Shown: piece by piece, positions 10,003 to 19,821 of the stretch
Layout of the letters: each line of letters opens with the position of its first letter
Position numbering within the stretch: the first letter of the stretch is position 1
Origin: Chrysochromulina tobinii
Taxonomy: Eukaryota; Haptophyta; Prymnesiales; Chrysochromulinaceae
NCBI GenBank assembly: GCA_001275005.1
Contig: JWZX01003334.1
Span: 1-57,993 of the forward strand
Direction: 5' to 3'
DNA length: 57,993 nucleotides
Position numbers and translations under genes: made by a program
The notes under the pieces: model-generated
The model's database searches: none
What the model was told of the DNA's origin: nothing
What the model saw: only the letters and a program-made list of their open reading frames with translations

Positions 10003-10301
10003 GTTGGAGGCGAAGAATAGAGAGAACAACTGTGTGCGTGCTCCACAACCTCTCCGGCGCAGATCGAGACGAAACGACCAAACACTCACACTTTCATGAA
10101 CTCCCGGTGATGATGATTTTGCGGGAGTACCCGGTACTGTATGAATCATTTCATTGTGTGCGAGGGATTGCCGCGCGCCGCCGACACGCCGACGGCTGAG
10201 TGCATCCTGTGCTCCGCCGGCACAAGCAAAGCCAGCGCCACTGCAAGAGGAGTTCAACGCTTGCTGCTACATCTGTCTGGGATTTTCCTCGCTCTCGCAC
10301 G

Positions 10302-11147
10302 ATGCCTCACGCGCGCATCATCGACACGTCCACGCCGTGGATCGCGATGCTGCGCAGCGTCGCGTCAACGACGCTCAACATTCGCGTCACAGACCTCATC
10401 GGCTTCTATGAATGCACGTCTAACGAGGTCGACATCCAGCAGCAGCTCCAGGTCGCAGGCATCAGCACAACGGTGGAGCAGGCATTCGACAGGTTGCTCT
10501 CCGGCTTCGACGATGGTCTCAACAAAGACACATTCCACACATTCCAGGTGCGGCCGTGCGACCACATCTCGGTGACCTTCGAATGGCTGGTGCGGGGCAG
10601 CGTGAAGCTCGCCTTCCGCTGTGCTGCCAGTGTGGAGCCGGCGCCTCGCATCCGCGACGAGCTGGTGCTGCCTCTGATGCGAGCCACGGAGCAGCTGCGG
10701 CTGCTCGTGCCACCGGCGGCGTCTGAGACGCAGGCGCAGTGGGAACCTCCACACACGCAGTGTGAAGGTAGCCTAACGGTGCCACGTGTGCAGCAGCTGC
10801 CGCTGGCCAACTTGAACGCTCCATTACTCGCTCAGATCCTTGAGCACGCGGGGCCCGACCGTCCTACCACTCGTGCTCCCACCGGGCCGGACGCTGCGGC
10901 ATGCGCATCCGCCGTCGGAGCCAACGCGCCGAGCTTACCTCAGGACGAGGCCTCCGCTGGCGCTTATCGATCGCTAGCAGTGGGAGCGGCAGACAACCTG
11001 GCAGCGGTCGCGTTTGAGCCGGCATCCGCGTCCATGTTGCCGCTGGCCCCGAGCGGCCTGAGCGAGGAGAGCGATGACATGGCGCGCAAGCGGAGGGCGA
11101 GGGAGGAGCGAGAGAGAAAGGCCAACAAGAAGATTCAGAAAAAATGA
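10302..11147 (+). CDS. Candidate XRCC4/PAXX-superfamily end-joining factor
   Basis: About 281 residues from the Met at 10302; the frame opens earlier, at 10200, but the extra residues lack coding character. Residues about 22-125 follow the order of an XRCC4-type head domain: a beta strand ending VTD, an acidic segment, a helix with AFDRLLSG, paired strands (HTFQVRP, ISVTFEWLVRGSVKLAFRC), then PAPRIRDELVLPLMRATEQLRLL leading into a helix. Human XRCC4 has the same layout (TLTD, LRKALLSG, YTFNF, then a PAEVIRELI helix). The rest is disordered and ends in a Lys/Arg cluster (KRRAREERERK), which in XLF and PAXX is where Ku binding occurs. If correct it acts in nuclear DNA end joining. The call rests on pattern and length, not identity. 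Confidence 0.55.
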   Translation: MPHARIIDTSTPWIAMLRSVASTTLNIRVTDLIGFYECTSNEVDIQQQLQVAGISTTVEQAFDRLLSGFDDGLNKDTFHTFQVRPCDHISVTFEWLVRGSVKLAFRCAASVEPAPRIRDELVLPLMRATEQLRLLVPPAASETQAQWEPPHTQCEGSLTVPRVQQLPLANLNAPLLAQILEHAGPDRPTTRAPTGPDAAACASAVGANAPSLPQDEASAGAYRSLAVGAADNLAAVAFEPASASMLPLAPSGLSEESDDMARKRRAREERERKANKKIQKK

Positions 11148-11621
11148 TGCGAGATTGGCCAGATGCGAGATTTGGCCAGATGCGACTTTGCCCACTGGAC
11201 CAAGAGACTAGAGAGAGAGACGCCCGAGGGGCCGAGCCGCCATGCCGCCTTTACCCTTTTGAGCCATGCCTTGAGCTCTGATTAGCTGAAGATGAACCCC
11301 CATCTCAGCGATCAGGGGTCGAGCGATCGCGGAGAGCTGCAAGAGGCTGCGATCCCAAAATAGGAGCGGGGCGGGGTGTTCGCCTCTCAGCTGTTCTTCG
11401 AAGCTACGAAGCTCGAAGGCGAGGCCGCGAGCGCCGGCGGTCTGTGGATACGTACAACACGCGAATGTTCTTAGGTATGCAGTGGTCTAGGTCAGCTGTA
11501 CCGACACAGGGCCTCTATCGCTATGGACGGAGGTGTGGCCGACACAGGCCGTTAGGCATGGGGTGAGGCCCAGTCAACCTTCAAACCCAGGGTGTGTATT
11601 CCGACACGGCGCGATTCCGGA
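11148..11621. other. Intergenic region between the XRCC4-like and GPR180-like genes
   Basis: No supported gene. The stretch is about 470 bases. It holds the likely 3' untranslated region of the upstream gene, with a short imperfect repeat (ATGCGAGATTTGGCCAGATGCG) at about 11149-11180. It also holds the promoter of the receptor gene. Confidence 0.5.
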
Positions 11622-13347
11622 ATGGTGCGACCAGCGTGGTTGCTAATGCTGCCGATGGCTGTGCAATCCAAGGTGGTCGAGGGCGAGATGCGCCTCTCCT
11701 CGCAGGAGACCGAGCGGTACATGGCCAAGTTCAGCTTCTCGCCGAAGGAAGTGTCTTACATCTCTGGCCGCTTCGCCGCTCACAATGCAAACTACTTTGA
11801 CAACCAACCGCACGACCTCAACCTGTGCATGTACGACGAGAAGGCGTGGCAGAAGTTCCAAGAGATGACCCGCAAGGGTTCGCTCTGCGTCGAGCGGCAG
11901 AGGACTGCAACCTGGTCTACCAAGATTCACCCGACGCTGTCAGGCCGCACGCCCAACAACGACAAGAACCAAGACTATGAGTTCAAGTTCGAGTCGACGC
12001 TCACGGCGCCCGCGAAGAGCGCGCACTATTGGTTCGCCGTGCTCATGGACTGCTACCTCGAGGAGTACGACGCACACCCGCCCTCAATGCATTACGAGAT
12101 CACCTTGCTCAACGGTAAGTCGCATCTGCCAGCGGACGAGAGCGGCATGACGACGATGAACCTGGTCGTCTTCATCGGAATGGCTGCGTACGGCACGTTC
12201 TACTTTGGGCGCGCGATCGCACGCATGTACGAGCTGGGCCAAGCGCACCTCCTCACGCTGCTCTTCGCGCTCGCCTACGCCATGCAGACCGTCGCTGTGT
12301 TGTGCGAAATGCTGCACCTGCGCCGGTTCGCGAGCGGCGGCAAAGGCCTGCGTTGGCGGAATACGGTCTTCGCGCTCGATTTCTTCTCGGGGCTGCTGCA
12401 GGTGCGCCGCTGATGGCCACCCTGATGGCCTCCCTGATGGCCTCGCTGATGGCCTCGCTGATGGCCTCGCTGATTGCGCTCGACCTCTTCTGCAGTCGGT
12501 GAGTGAGCTGATTGCCTAATTACGTAATCACCGACTGATTACGTAATCACCTCTTCTGCAGTCGGTGAGTGAGCCGATCATCTCGGTGATGCTCATTGCA
12601 CTCGGCTTCGGGTGGACGCTCGGACTAGAGTCCCAAGAGCCTCTCTCTGGCCAGCTCGGCAAGCTGCTGGCGGGCCTCCACTCGCCGGGCAAGCTGCTGC
12701 GATCGGCGCTCACGCCTTCGACGCTGCTGCTCGGGACCATCGCCGCGGCACAGCTCGGCCTGCTCGCTATGGGCCGAAGATACGAAGAGGACTTCAACAA
12801 GTTCCACGACTTTGAGCACGCTCCGGGCCTCGCGCTGCTCGGCATCCGGCTCGCTCTGTGCGCACTCTTCGGGTGGGCACTCCGTCGCTCTCTGCGTGTC
12901 GAGAGGCAGAAGGACGTGCGCGATTTCTTTGGCGCCCTTGCCTTTTTTGGCTCGATCTGGTTTGCTGGCCTCCCAATTCTCGTGCTGTTTGCGCTCGTGC
13001 TGCCGCCGTACCGTCGGCACCAGGTGGTGGCGGGGGGCTCCGTCTTAGTCCAAGTGCGCCCCGCCCGCCGCCCAACCCGTCCGCCGCCTGCTGCCACATC
13101 CTACCCGTCCCCCTTCCCCACATCCTACCAGACCCGTCCATCGCGCCCCTCACCCTTCCTTTCCTCCGACCTCCCGTAGGCTGTCACGCTCGCGCTCCTC
13201 TCAGCGCTGTTCCGCGAGGGCTCGCAGTACTACAAGATGTCGAGCTTGCGATTCGTCGGCTCTGGCGGCAGCGGTGGCGGCGGAGGCTTCTCGATGGGAA
13301 GCGCGATGAGACCGCGTGGGCTTGGGGCCAAGATCGCCGTCGACTGA
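11622..13347 (+). CDS. GPR180/TMEM145-type seven-helix membrane protein, three exons
   Basis: The exons are 11622-12401, 12562-13053 and 13180-13347, about 479 residues. Both introns are phase 0, begin GTGCGCC and end CAG or TAG; joining them keeps one frame to the stop at 13345. The start at 11622 gives a clean signal peptide (MVRPAWLLMLPMAVQS). An extracellular beta-rich domain of about 170 residues follows, then seven hydrophobic helices, beginning MNLVVFIGMAAYGTFYF and ending near the third exon. This is the layout of the GPR180/TMEM145 (intimal thickness receptor-like, GOST) family, thought to work in Golgi/endosome membranes. The C-terminal tail is Gly/Ser-rich. Intron 1 carries a 12-bp minisatellite and a duplicated splice acceptor. 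Family call good, exact exon ends well supported. Confidence 0.85.
12410..12474. repeat. 12-bp minisatellite in intron 1 of the GPR180-like gene
   Basis: About five copies of CTGATGGCCTCG with small changes lie just inside the intron after the GTGCGCC donor. Confidence 0.85.
12484..12573 (+). repeat. Duplicated splice-acceptor segment (24 bp, twice)
   Basis: CCTCTTCTGCAGTCGGTGAG plus four more bases occur identically at 12484-12507 and 12550-12573. Between them the 14-mer ATTACGTAATCACC also occurs twice (12519-12532 and 12538-12551). Each 24-mer has a CAG acceptor followed by TCGGTGAGTGAG. Only the second acceptor continues the reading frame; the first would reach TAA after seven codons. 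Confidence 0.85.
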
Positions 13348-14311
13348 TGAAGACTTTCCGTCCGAGACGGGCATGCAAAACACAGTGAAAGCATCCACGA
13401 TCGTTTGGCACAGCTACGCTTGCCTCGCCTCCCCTGGCCCTCGACCTGGCCCTGCCGGTGGGCGGCGCCGTGCCCGGAACCCCACGACTATAGATTCCGC
13501 ATTCCCCATACGCCGGCCGCGCGAGTAATCGCGGCGAAAGTTAATGGTACGTTAGCTACCGCGGCCGGTGCGCGGTAGCTACGGTGCGTCTGCGTGGACG
13601 GCGTGACCGGCCCAGACCCGCTGCTCCTGCGACCCGCCGCCGACGCGACGTTATGGCATATCGGGTTATTCTGCGAAATCGATATAGAAATCGATGTCCT
13701 AGGCCTAGCGGAATGTCCGGGCTCCGAGCTGAAATTTGAATTTTGATCGTAATTTTTTGACGCACCGCGTCCCTGCGGGACCGGCGCGCGGCCCGAGCCA
13801 CGAGCGTCGGCCTCCGGTGGTGGCCGCCCGCGCGCCCGGGCGTACGAACCCCCGTACGGTCGCGGCGCCCGCTAGGCGCCCGCCCGGCGCGGCGGGGCGC
13901 CGGGCGCGCGCCCGCGCGGCCGCGCGGCAAGGGGCATAGGCGATTTGAATCGGACATTGCACACTTGACATCGGTAGGACCTGCCGTGCGGATCGTACCC
14001 GACCGTCCGGACTGCGGGACCGCGCACAAGCGGCGCCGACGGAGGCAAGCAGACGCGCAGAAGACGCGCACGACGACACCGGGTGTGCGCAGCCACGCGG
14101 CGAGAAACTCATCACACGACAACATCCGCGCGCTCATCCGCGCGCACAGCATGGTGTTTCTGAACGGACGCACGCACGCGCACGGCAGCCCACCGGCATG
14201 GCCCAGTGAGAGTTGAGAGCAGCTACACGCCGCCCCAACCTCCCGACTCAGCCTCGTGCCGACGGGGACGACTCGAGATGCAATCTCCCGAGGTGCGCGC
14301 ACGGGGACGAC
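13348..14311. other. Gene-free, compositionally mixed segment
   Basis: No supported gene in about 960 bases. An AT-richer patch around 13660-13760 is followed by about 200 bases of extreme G+C (13770-13935), giving long but meaningless open frames on both strands. A 20-base direct repeat occurs at 14245-14264 and 14309-14328, close to the 3' end of the leftward archaemetzincin-like gene. Confidence 0.55.
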
Positions 14312-14328
14312 TCAGCCTCGTGCCGACG
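14245..14328. repeat. 20-bp direct repeat, 64-bp offset
   Basis: The sequence starting GACTCAGCCTCGTGCCGACG is found at 14245-14264 and 14309-14328. The adjoining GGGGACGACTC is also shared. It ends next to the stop codon of the leftward gene. Confidence 0.85.
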
Positions 14329-16454
14329 CCGCCCGTGCGCTGTGGCTCCCGAGCGACGCCCGGTTGGCGCCGCCGCCGCCGCCCGCCTTGAGCTCCGCGG
14401 CAGCCCTCCCAGTACTGCGCGGCGAGGGCGCGCGCGCCAGGCTCGCAGGCAGCACTACCCCTGGCCGCTCTCCACGTGGCGAAGCAGAGCCACGCCTCGA
14501 GGAAGCCGCACCGCTGGGCGCGGTACCGGGCGCCGTGACGGGACGCAATGGCGGCGGCGTCGCGCCGCGCAGAGGGACACGGCCGCTGACAGACGCTGCC
14601 GCCGAGGGCGGCGCAAACGCTGACGAGCCGGCCGCCGCCGTCGCGCTGCCACCGCCATAGGCTTGCATGACGTCCGCCGATGTGGAGCCGAGCGAGCGCG
14701 TGATCGAGGCACGGCCGCCGCGGGTCGGGCTCGAGGCCTTGGCGAGCGACGCGGCCTCCTCGAGCCTTCGCAACTCGGCGGACTCAGCTGCCTGAGCCCT
14801 CACAGCCTCTCGAGCTCGCTCGATCTCGCGCGCCATCTCGTTCTCGTGCTCAAACTCGGCCTGCCGGCGCGACGCCGACCCCTCCTCGACGACCTTCTCG
14901 AGGCGCTCCAGGCGGCGCTGGCACCGCGCTGCCTCGTCGAGGAAGCCGTAGTCCTCGAGGAACTGAAGGACCGCGCGCTCACGCTGTGCGAGCCGTGCCT
15001 CGAAGTACATGGGCGGCAGAGCTCCCGCGCGCGCGGCGTCATCGAGCGTTGTGGCAAGTTTCTTGAGCTCAACTGTGGGGAGAGGGCGCCGTGGTGAGCA
15101 CATGCATGCAAGCCGAACGCATCGCGGGCCAGGAATGAAATGGCATTCGGAGCTTACCTGGGCACAGAAGTAACGGCCGGCTGTCGAGCTCTCCAAGGTG
15201 GAGGGCGCCGTTCATCAGGCAGCGCCCGTACACGCACGTCGCCATCCCAAGCAGCCGCCCGACTGCATTGCCCAGCACGCCGGATGCGCGGTGCAGATAG
15301 GTAGCATGCGTCGCCACCGAGCGGCAGATGTACGAAAAGGCGACGGCATCGTCGATGTCGACGAGCGCGTCCGCGTCGGCAAACGAGCCGAACGAGACCA
15401 CCGCCACGCCCCGCAGCGGTTGTACCTCCGAGTACGTTGGTAAGGGGAGCTTGGGCGGTGGCGGCCCGCTGCTCGCGCCCGCGGCGGCGCTCGCGGCCGC
15501 GCTCGCTTGCTTGGCTGCTCTGCGGTTCGCGGCGGCCATCTCAAAGCCGGGCGGCGCCGTGACGAGCGATTCCTCCTCATTCGGCTCGGCCGGCGCCTCG
15601 CTCGCGGGTGCCGCCGCGGGCGCCGCCGCGGGTGCCGCCCCGCCGCCTCGGTAAGACTCGAGGGCTCCCAATTCTTCCATTGTGTACGCGATGAGCAGAA
15701 AGGCATCCTTGGGCTTGTGCCGGTAGAGGATGTCAAGGGCGTCGTTAGACGAGAGGAGCCACCTGCCATCCGCGCCGGCGCCCCGCTTCATACCTGCCGT
15801 CTCGCGCTCCGTCACTGTCGAGGCTGGCAGCAGCCTGACGTCGATGCCGAACGATGCGCGCACAAAGTCGACGAGGCATTTGGAGGGCGGCGCGCCGGTA
15901 GCGCGGCCGAGCGGCATGAGGTAAATGGTGCGCACCATCGGCGAGGGCACAGAACGGCCGGGCCGGCAGAACTGCGCCACCGTCTGCCCTGGCCGATCCG
16001 CCTCGCCCAGCTGGTTTTTGCCAAGCCAGTCCTCCGGCCGCGGCAGCGGCAGAGGCTCGGAGGTGTCCCAGCAGAGCGAGAGCGCCGTCGTGGGATCTTC
16101 GCCGAGCGCCTTTTGGCGTGACGCAGCGTCGCACGGCGGGTGCCAACGCTTTGCGAGCCGCGCCTTCTCCTCGGCGGCGGCGATGGCAGCCTCATGAGCC
16201 AGCCGAGCCGCGCTCAGCTCTTCCTCAGCTGCGGCTCGGCTAGCCTCCGCCTTGGCAAGCTTGGCGCGCAGATCTTCGACCTTTGCTTCCTCCTTTGAAA
16301 ACGCCGCATCCGCAGCGGCCAGCCGCGCCGCCGAGGCGTCTGTAGCGGACGCCGGCCCCCCTTTCTCGGGCATGGCCGCGCTGTACTCCGCCTTCACGAA
16401 TTGGAAAACGCTCGATATGGCGCTCGAAACCGAAAGCGTCAAGCAAGCGAGCAA
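14312..16454 (-). CDS. Archaemetzincin-like protein lacking the zinc-protease motif (two exons)
   Basis: Exons 16454-15158 and 15072-14312 are joined across an 85-nt intron (GTAAGC...CCCCACAG, phase 1), giving about 685 residues. The body follows archaemetzincin (AMZ1/AMZ2): DWLGKNQLGEADRPGQT, then VRTIYLMPLG, VRLLPAS, DALDILYRHKPKDAFLLIAYTMEEL and GVAVVSFGSF. After the active-site region it reads CVYGRCLMNGALHL, then SRPLLLCPVELKKL across the splice. Where AMZ proteins have HExxHxxGxxHC, this one has GNAVGRLLGMATC, so all zinc-ligand His and the catalytic Glu are gone. The CPxC pair is also reduced to CPVE. It is probably a non-catalytic relative. A coiled coil precedes the domain; a longer coiled coil and a Ser/Ala-rich tail follow. 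The start may be 16373 rather than 16454. Confidence 0.8.
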
Positions 16455-16602
16455 GAAATGATGAGAGCCTGTCTAAGCAAACCGGCGAGCCACAGGCGCA
16501 GTCGCTCACGCGAACCGCCAGCCCCGCGCGCGCTACCCGGTAGCGGCTTTTGGCTCAATATCCTCTAATCCTCAGGGTTGCTCAGGAAAGGTTGGCCCAT
16601 AC

Positions 16603-17364
16603 CTAGCGCGTTTGCTTGCCCTTTCGGTACCGTCGTGCTAGGAGCTCACCCACCCGCAGCGTCCTGTGCACCACGAAGCTCTCACGCCCCCACTCGCACG
16701 CCTCGACGATTCGCGCTGCCTCTTCGAAGCGCACGGCGCCGCGCTTCTCGCCGAGGTCGAACATCTCGGGCAGCCGCTGGCCGACGGTGACGATGCGTGC
16801 GCCCTCGGGCAGCTCGGTGGCCAGCTTGGCGGCAAGGCGCTGCATGATAGCTGGACCCCACGTGACGCAGCACACGAAGACTAAGGTAGCGTCGGCTAAC
16901 GGGTGATCGAACAGGTCGCCGCAGTGCAGCTCCACAGCCTCGGCCATGAGGCTAACATTTGGAACCGCACCGCTCTCTGCAGCGAGTATCGCCGCACGCA
17001 ACTCTACAAATCGCCACGCCGGCTTGAGAGCCGCCTCATGCAGGTCCTGCAGCAGCTCCACGCCGACGCATCGAGAGAAATTGTGCAAAAGTGCGGCCGC
17101 AAGGACTCCGCGCCCTATGCCCGAGCCCAGATCCACGAACACGCCGCCTGGTGTGCCGTCGATTGCGGCACACAGCACCTGAGTCATGCAGGAAAATGGC
17201 ACATCTCCGTAGGTTAGGTCCGCGGCATCCGTCACCCGAGCGATCCCCTGCCGCTCCGCACTGGATTGCGACAGCATGTAGCCAGCGGCACTCGGCAGGT
17301 TTGCCTCTTCGTAGAGGCGATCGAAAAGCGCCTCCGCCAGGGCGTATCTATCATCGGCAGCCAT
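16603..17364 (-). CDS. DOT1-like class I SAM-dependent methyltransferase
   Basis: A 253-residue protein. YGD at 52-54, FVDLGSGIGRGV at 76-87 (SAM-binding motif I) and VGVELL at 100-105 (motif II) follow the order seen in the DOT1 histone H3-Lys79 methyltransferase fold. Later, VELHCGDLFDHPLADATLVFVCCVTWG gives the acidic motif and strand 4; DOT1 has a NNF/Y segment there, which is replaced by a Cys-Val-Thr-Trp stretch. It may therefore be a DOT1-fold enzyme with another substrate. The C-terminus is basic (RRYRKGKQTR), as in DOT1 proteins that bind DNA or nucleosomes. A stand-alone gene without splice signals. Confidence 0.72.
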   Translation of the reverse strand: MAADDRYALAEALFDRLYEEANLPSAAGYMLSQSSAERQGIARVTDAADLTYGDVPFSCMTQVLCAAIDGTPGGVFVDLGSGIGRGVLAAALLHNFSRCVGVELLQDLHEAALKPAWRFVELRAAILAAESGAVPNVSLMAEAVELHCGDLFDHPLADATLVFVCCVTWGPAIMQRLAAKLATELPEGARIVTVGQRLPEMFDLGEKRGAVRFEEAARIVEACEWGRESFVVHRTLRVGELLARRYRKGKQTR

Positions 17365-17680
17365 GCCGTGACCAGAAGAAGTTACCGAAACTTCCTCGTG
17401 GGCTGTTAATACCCGGTACTCGGCGGCGAATACACAGTTCTTCGTGCCCTACCAGTTGCCCTACAAAACTGCATGAACATACCGAGATTGCGAGAACCGT
17501 GCGACACGCCCGTGGGCCGACACGCCGCGCGCACAGACCTGTGACGCTACAAAGCAGTACCTATGCCACACTTGGCTCTTGTGACCCTATGGGTTAGGCT
17601 CTATGCGGCGAACGCGCAGAGCGCGGCCGCCCCTGTTGGCTCAGGTGCCCGTGAGTGCCACCCGACGCCATCGAAGCCTC
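17365..17680. other. Intergenic segment upstream of the methyltransferase
   Basis: No supported gene in about 316 bases. It should contain the promoter of the leftward methyltransferase and the 3' end of the next leftward gene. Confidence 0.5.
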
Positions 17681-18367
17681 TTACAGTGACCCGCTCGCAG
17701 ACGGTGAGCGATGCGGCGTGCAATGTGATGGTCGCCGCTCATGCTTCTGCCGCGGTGGGGTGGAACTGAAGCTTTGCTGCTGCTCGTCGCCTCCAGCATC
17801 GACGGCGCCGCTGCCGCCAGCGCCTCCGTTGCGGCCTAGCGCTGTCTGCAGCAAGTGCAAAACGAGTGCACGTGCGGGATCAGAGTGGCTACCCAGGCTC
17901 CCGGAGCGGCTGCCACCGCTGAGCGTGTCCGAGCGGCGCGGGAAAGCATCGAGCGGCGAGGAGCGGCTCAAGCTCACTTCTTGCTGGAAGCACGACTGCA
18001 GCTCCCGACGCTCCGAGAGCATGTTGGGGCGTTCTGAGCCAGATACGGCCTCGCCACGCCTATGGCTATGATCCCGGAAGGCACGCGCGATGGTGTGGTG
18101 CGGGTGCACGCAATGAGACGTAGTCGACGACGGCCATGTGGCTCGTCGCACGGTGGCACCCGCACCCGCACCGCTGATGTGCTTAGCACGCTCAGCAGCC
18201 TGAATCGCGCTACGTGTTGCCGCCGCCCGTGCCGCCTGCGTGTTGCGCTCCTCCACGGTCCACGGCCGCGCCGCTTGCGCCTCCGCCTTGACCAGGCGCG
18301 CTTCCTCTTCCCCCTCTTGGAGTCCGAGTATCCGCAGTATCTTTGAATCGTTGTGCCCGGCCGTCAT
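17681..18367 (-). CDS. Hypothetical Ser/Ala/Arg-rich protein
   Basis: A 228-residue frame. The first 65 residues look like a real acidic helix-rich segment (KILRILGLQEGEEEARLVKA followed by Ala/Glu/Arg). The middle (about 66-105) has a His/Thr/Arg mixture unlike the neighbours and could be an unspliced intron, although I found no phase-compatible donor/acceptor pair. The tail is Ser/Gly/Arg-rich and disordered. No domain is recognised. It could also be partly noncoding. Confidence 0.45.
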   Translation of the reverse strand: MTAGHNDSKILRILGLQEGEEEARLVKAEAQAARPWTVEERNTQAARAAATRSAIQAAERAKHISGAGAGATVRRATWPSSTTSHCVHPHHTIARAFRDHSHRRGEAVSGSERPNMLSERRELQSCFQQEVSLSRSSPLDAFPRRSDTLSGGSRSGSLGSHSDPARALVLHLLQTALGRNGGAGGSGAVDAGGDEQQQSFSSTPPRQKHERRPSHCTPHRSPSASGSL

Positions 18368-18587
18368 CAGCTCGGCAGCACTGGGAAGACCACAGAGAGA
18401 CTTTGGACCATGAGCACAAACATGCGCAAGTTCGCAGTGGCCGCGATTTCATGGGAAATTACTGGCAAATAATTTGATTTCAGGGTCTGCGCGGCACAAA
18501 GTCTTTCTGTGGACGTGCGGACGTCCGAAGTCCAGAAGCCCCCCTCAGTTCCCCCCTCCCTTTTTCCTAGCCTCACGTAATTGAGAA

Positions 18588-18959
18588 ATGCTGCGTCGTG
18601 CCACGCATCTCGTTCAGCGCCGTGCCGCGCCTCTCGTTATGCGCCATGGCCCCGAGCGCCCACTGTGCAGCGCGGTTAGCGCTGCCAAGGCCTCGTTGAT
18701 TCGGGATCTTCTCGTCAACAAGAGTGCCCTCTTCAAGAAGCTTGACAAAGATGGCAGCGGAAGCGTGGATGCAAAGGAGCTAGCGGAAGCCCTGAAGGCG
18801 GCTGGTGCCACGAAGGTCACCGTTGAGCAGGCGGCGGCCATCATCAAGGAAGCTGACAAGGACGGAAACGGCTCCATAGAGATCAATGAGCTTGCAGGAG
18901 TGTTGACCAAGGGGACCCTCTTCGCTGGTGTGATCCGTGGCACGGGGTCGCGGCATTAA
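18588..18959 (+). CDS. Small EF-hand calcium-binding protein with organelle-type presequence
   Basis: A 123-residue protein. The N-terminus (about 1-32) is rich in Arg, Ala and Leu with no acidic residue before Glu23, as in a mitochondrial presequence. A single EF-hand pair follows: loop 1 at 53-64 (DKDGSGSVDAKE) and loop 2 at 90-101 (DKDGNGSIEINE). Both have every calcium-ligand position filled, including the last Glu, so it should bind two calcium ions. Length and layout fit a one-lobe calmodulin-like sensor. Its target is unknown. The start is the first Met and no intron is required. Confidence 0.85.
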   Translation: MLRRATHLVQRRAAPLVMRHGPERPLCSAVSAAKASLIRDLLVNKSALFKKLDKDGSGSVDAKELAEALKAAGATKVTVEQAAAIIKEADKDGNGSIEINELAGVLTKGTLFAGVIRGTGSRH

Positions 18960-19821
18960 TGTACGGCGAGACTTTGAATTCGAATTGGTCTGAGCACTTG
19001 CCGAATGCGCGACGCTCTGGCAACCTAATCGTGGCGCTCTATGAGTAGGAGAAACACTCATCTCTTTGGATTTACTCCAAAACCTCTGACTCTTGGCCAC
19101 GCCTCTCGCCCGTCACACCGAGTACTCCACCCAAAGTCCTCAGCTCGCGAAGTTGGTGACGGCCCATGTGCTTTTTTTCTCCTCAGGAGAGCGAAGTTGT
19201 ATGCATATAACTAAAAAATAAAACTTCCCCGCAGTCCGGAGGACGCACACACCGGACCGCTCCGCCTCTCCTCCGCGGGCCGCGTGTGCCCGCGGCGGCC
19301 ATGCCGGCGGCCCGGCTCTAACCCGGGAGTACTCCCGGCTCGGGCCCCCGTACCCCGTAGGCGTGTAGAACTGATGTAGAACGTGATCGCCCCATGTCGG
19401 GGACGTGTTGTGCAGGAAGGGACGCGCGGCTCTCTCTCTGAAACGTCTCGGACCGCTCGAGCGCATCCACGTTCCGTTCCGGACCCGGCGGTCGCCACGG
19501 CTACCTGATCCGGCCTGACTGAGGCCTGACGCTTCCGTTTGCTTCCGTGGCCGCTCCTGGTGCTATATGCACCTCGAAAAGGTGCTCAAAGCCATATGCA
19601 TATAGCTAGGTATGCGTTTTACGTTAAGTAAGTACAAGCGATATGTGGTCCACACCCTACTCGCTACTCGGTAGTTGTACAAACGTGCACAGCGCCGAGG
19701 AACGCCAAGGTTCAGTGGTGGTATATAGATGATCTGCAGCCCGACAAAGCCGCGCTATTGAGCTTGCCTGGTGCCCCAGCATCGGAAGAGTCTATGATCG
19801 TGCTTGGCTGGTACTCTCATT
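18960..19821. other. Gene-free segment between convergent genes
   Basis: No supported gene in about 860 bases. The EF-hand gene reads into it from the left and the TPR gene from the right, so it should hold both 3' untranslated regions. It is less GC-rich than the genes and has two ATGCATATA-type patches near 19200 and 19600. No RNA gene or transposon was recognised. Confidence 0.5.

Noticed and set aside
13556-14302. 248-residue minus-strand frame in the GC-extreme gap
   Set aside because: Caused by local G+C extremes. Arg/Pro/Ala-rich in all frames and without a domain or splice context.
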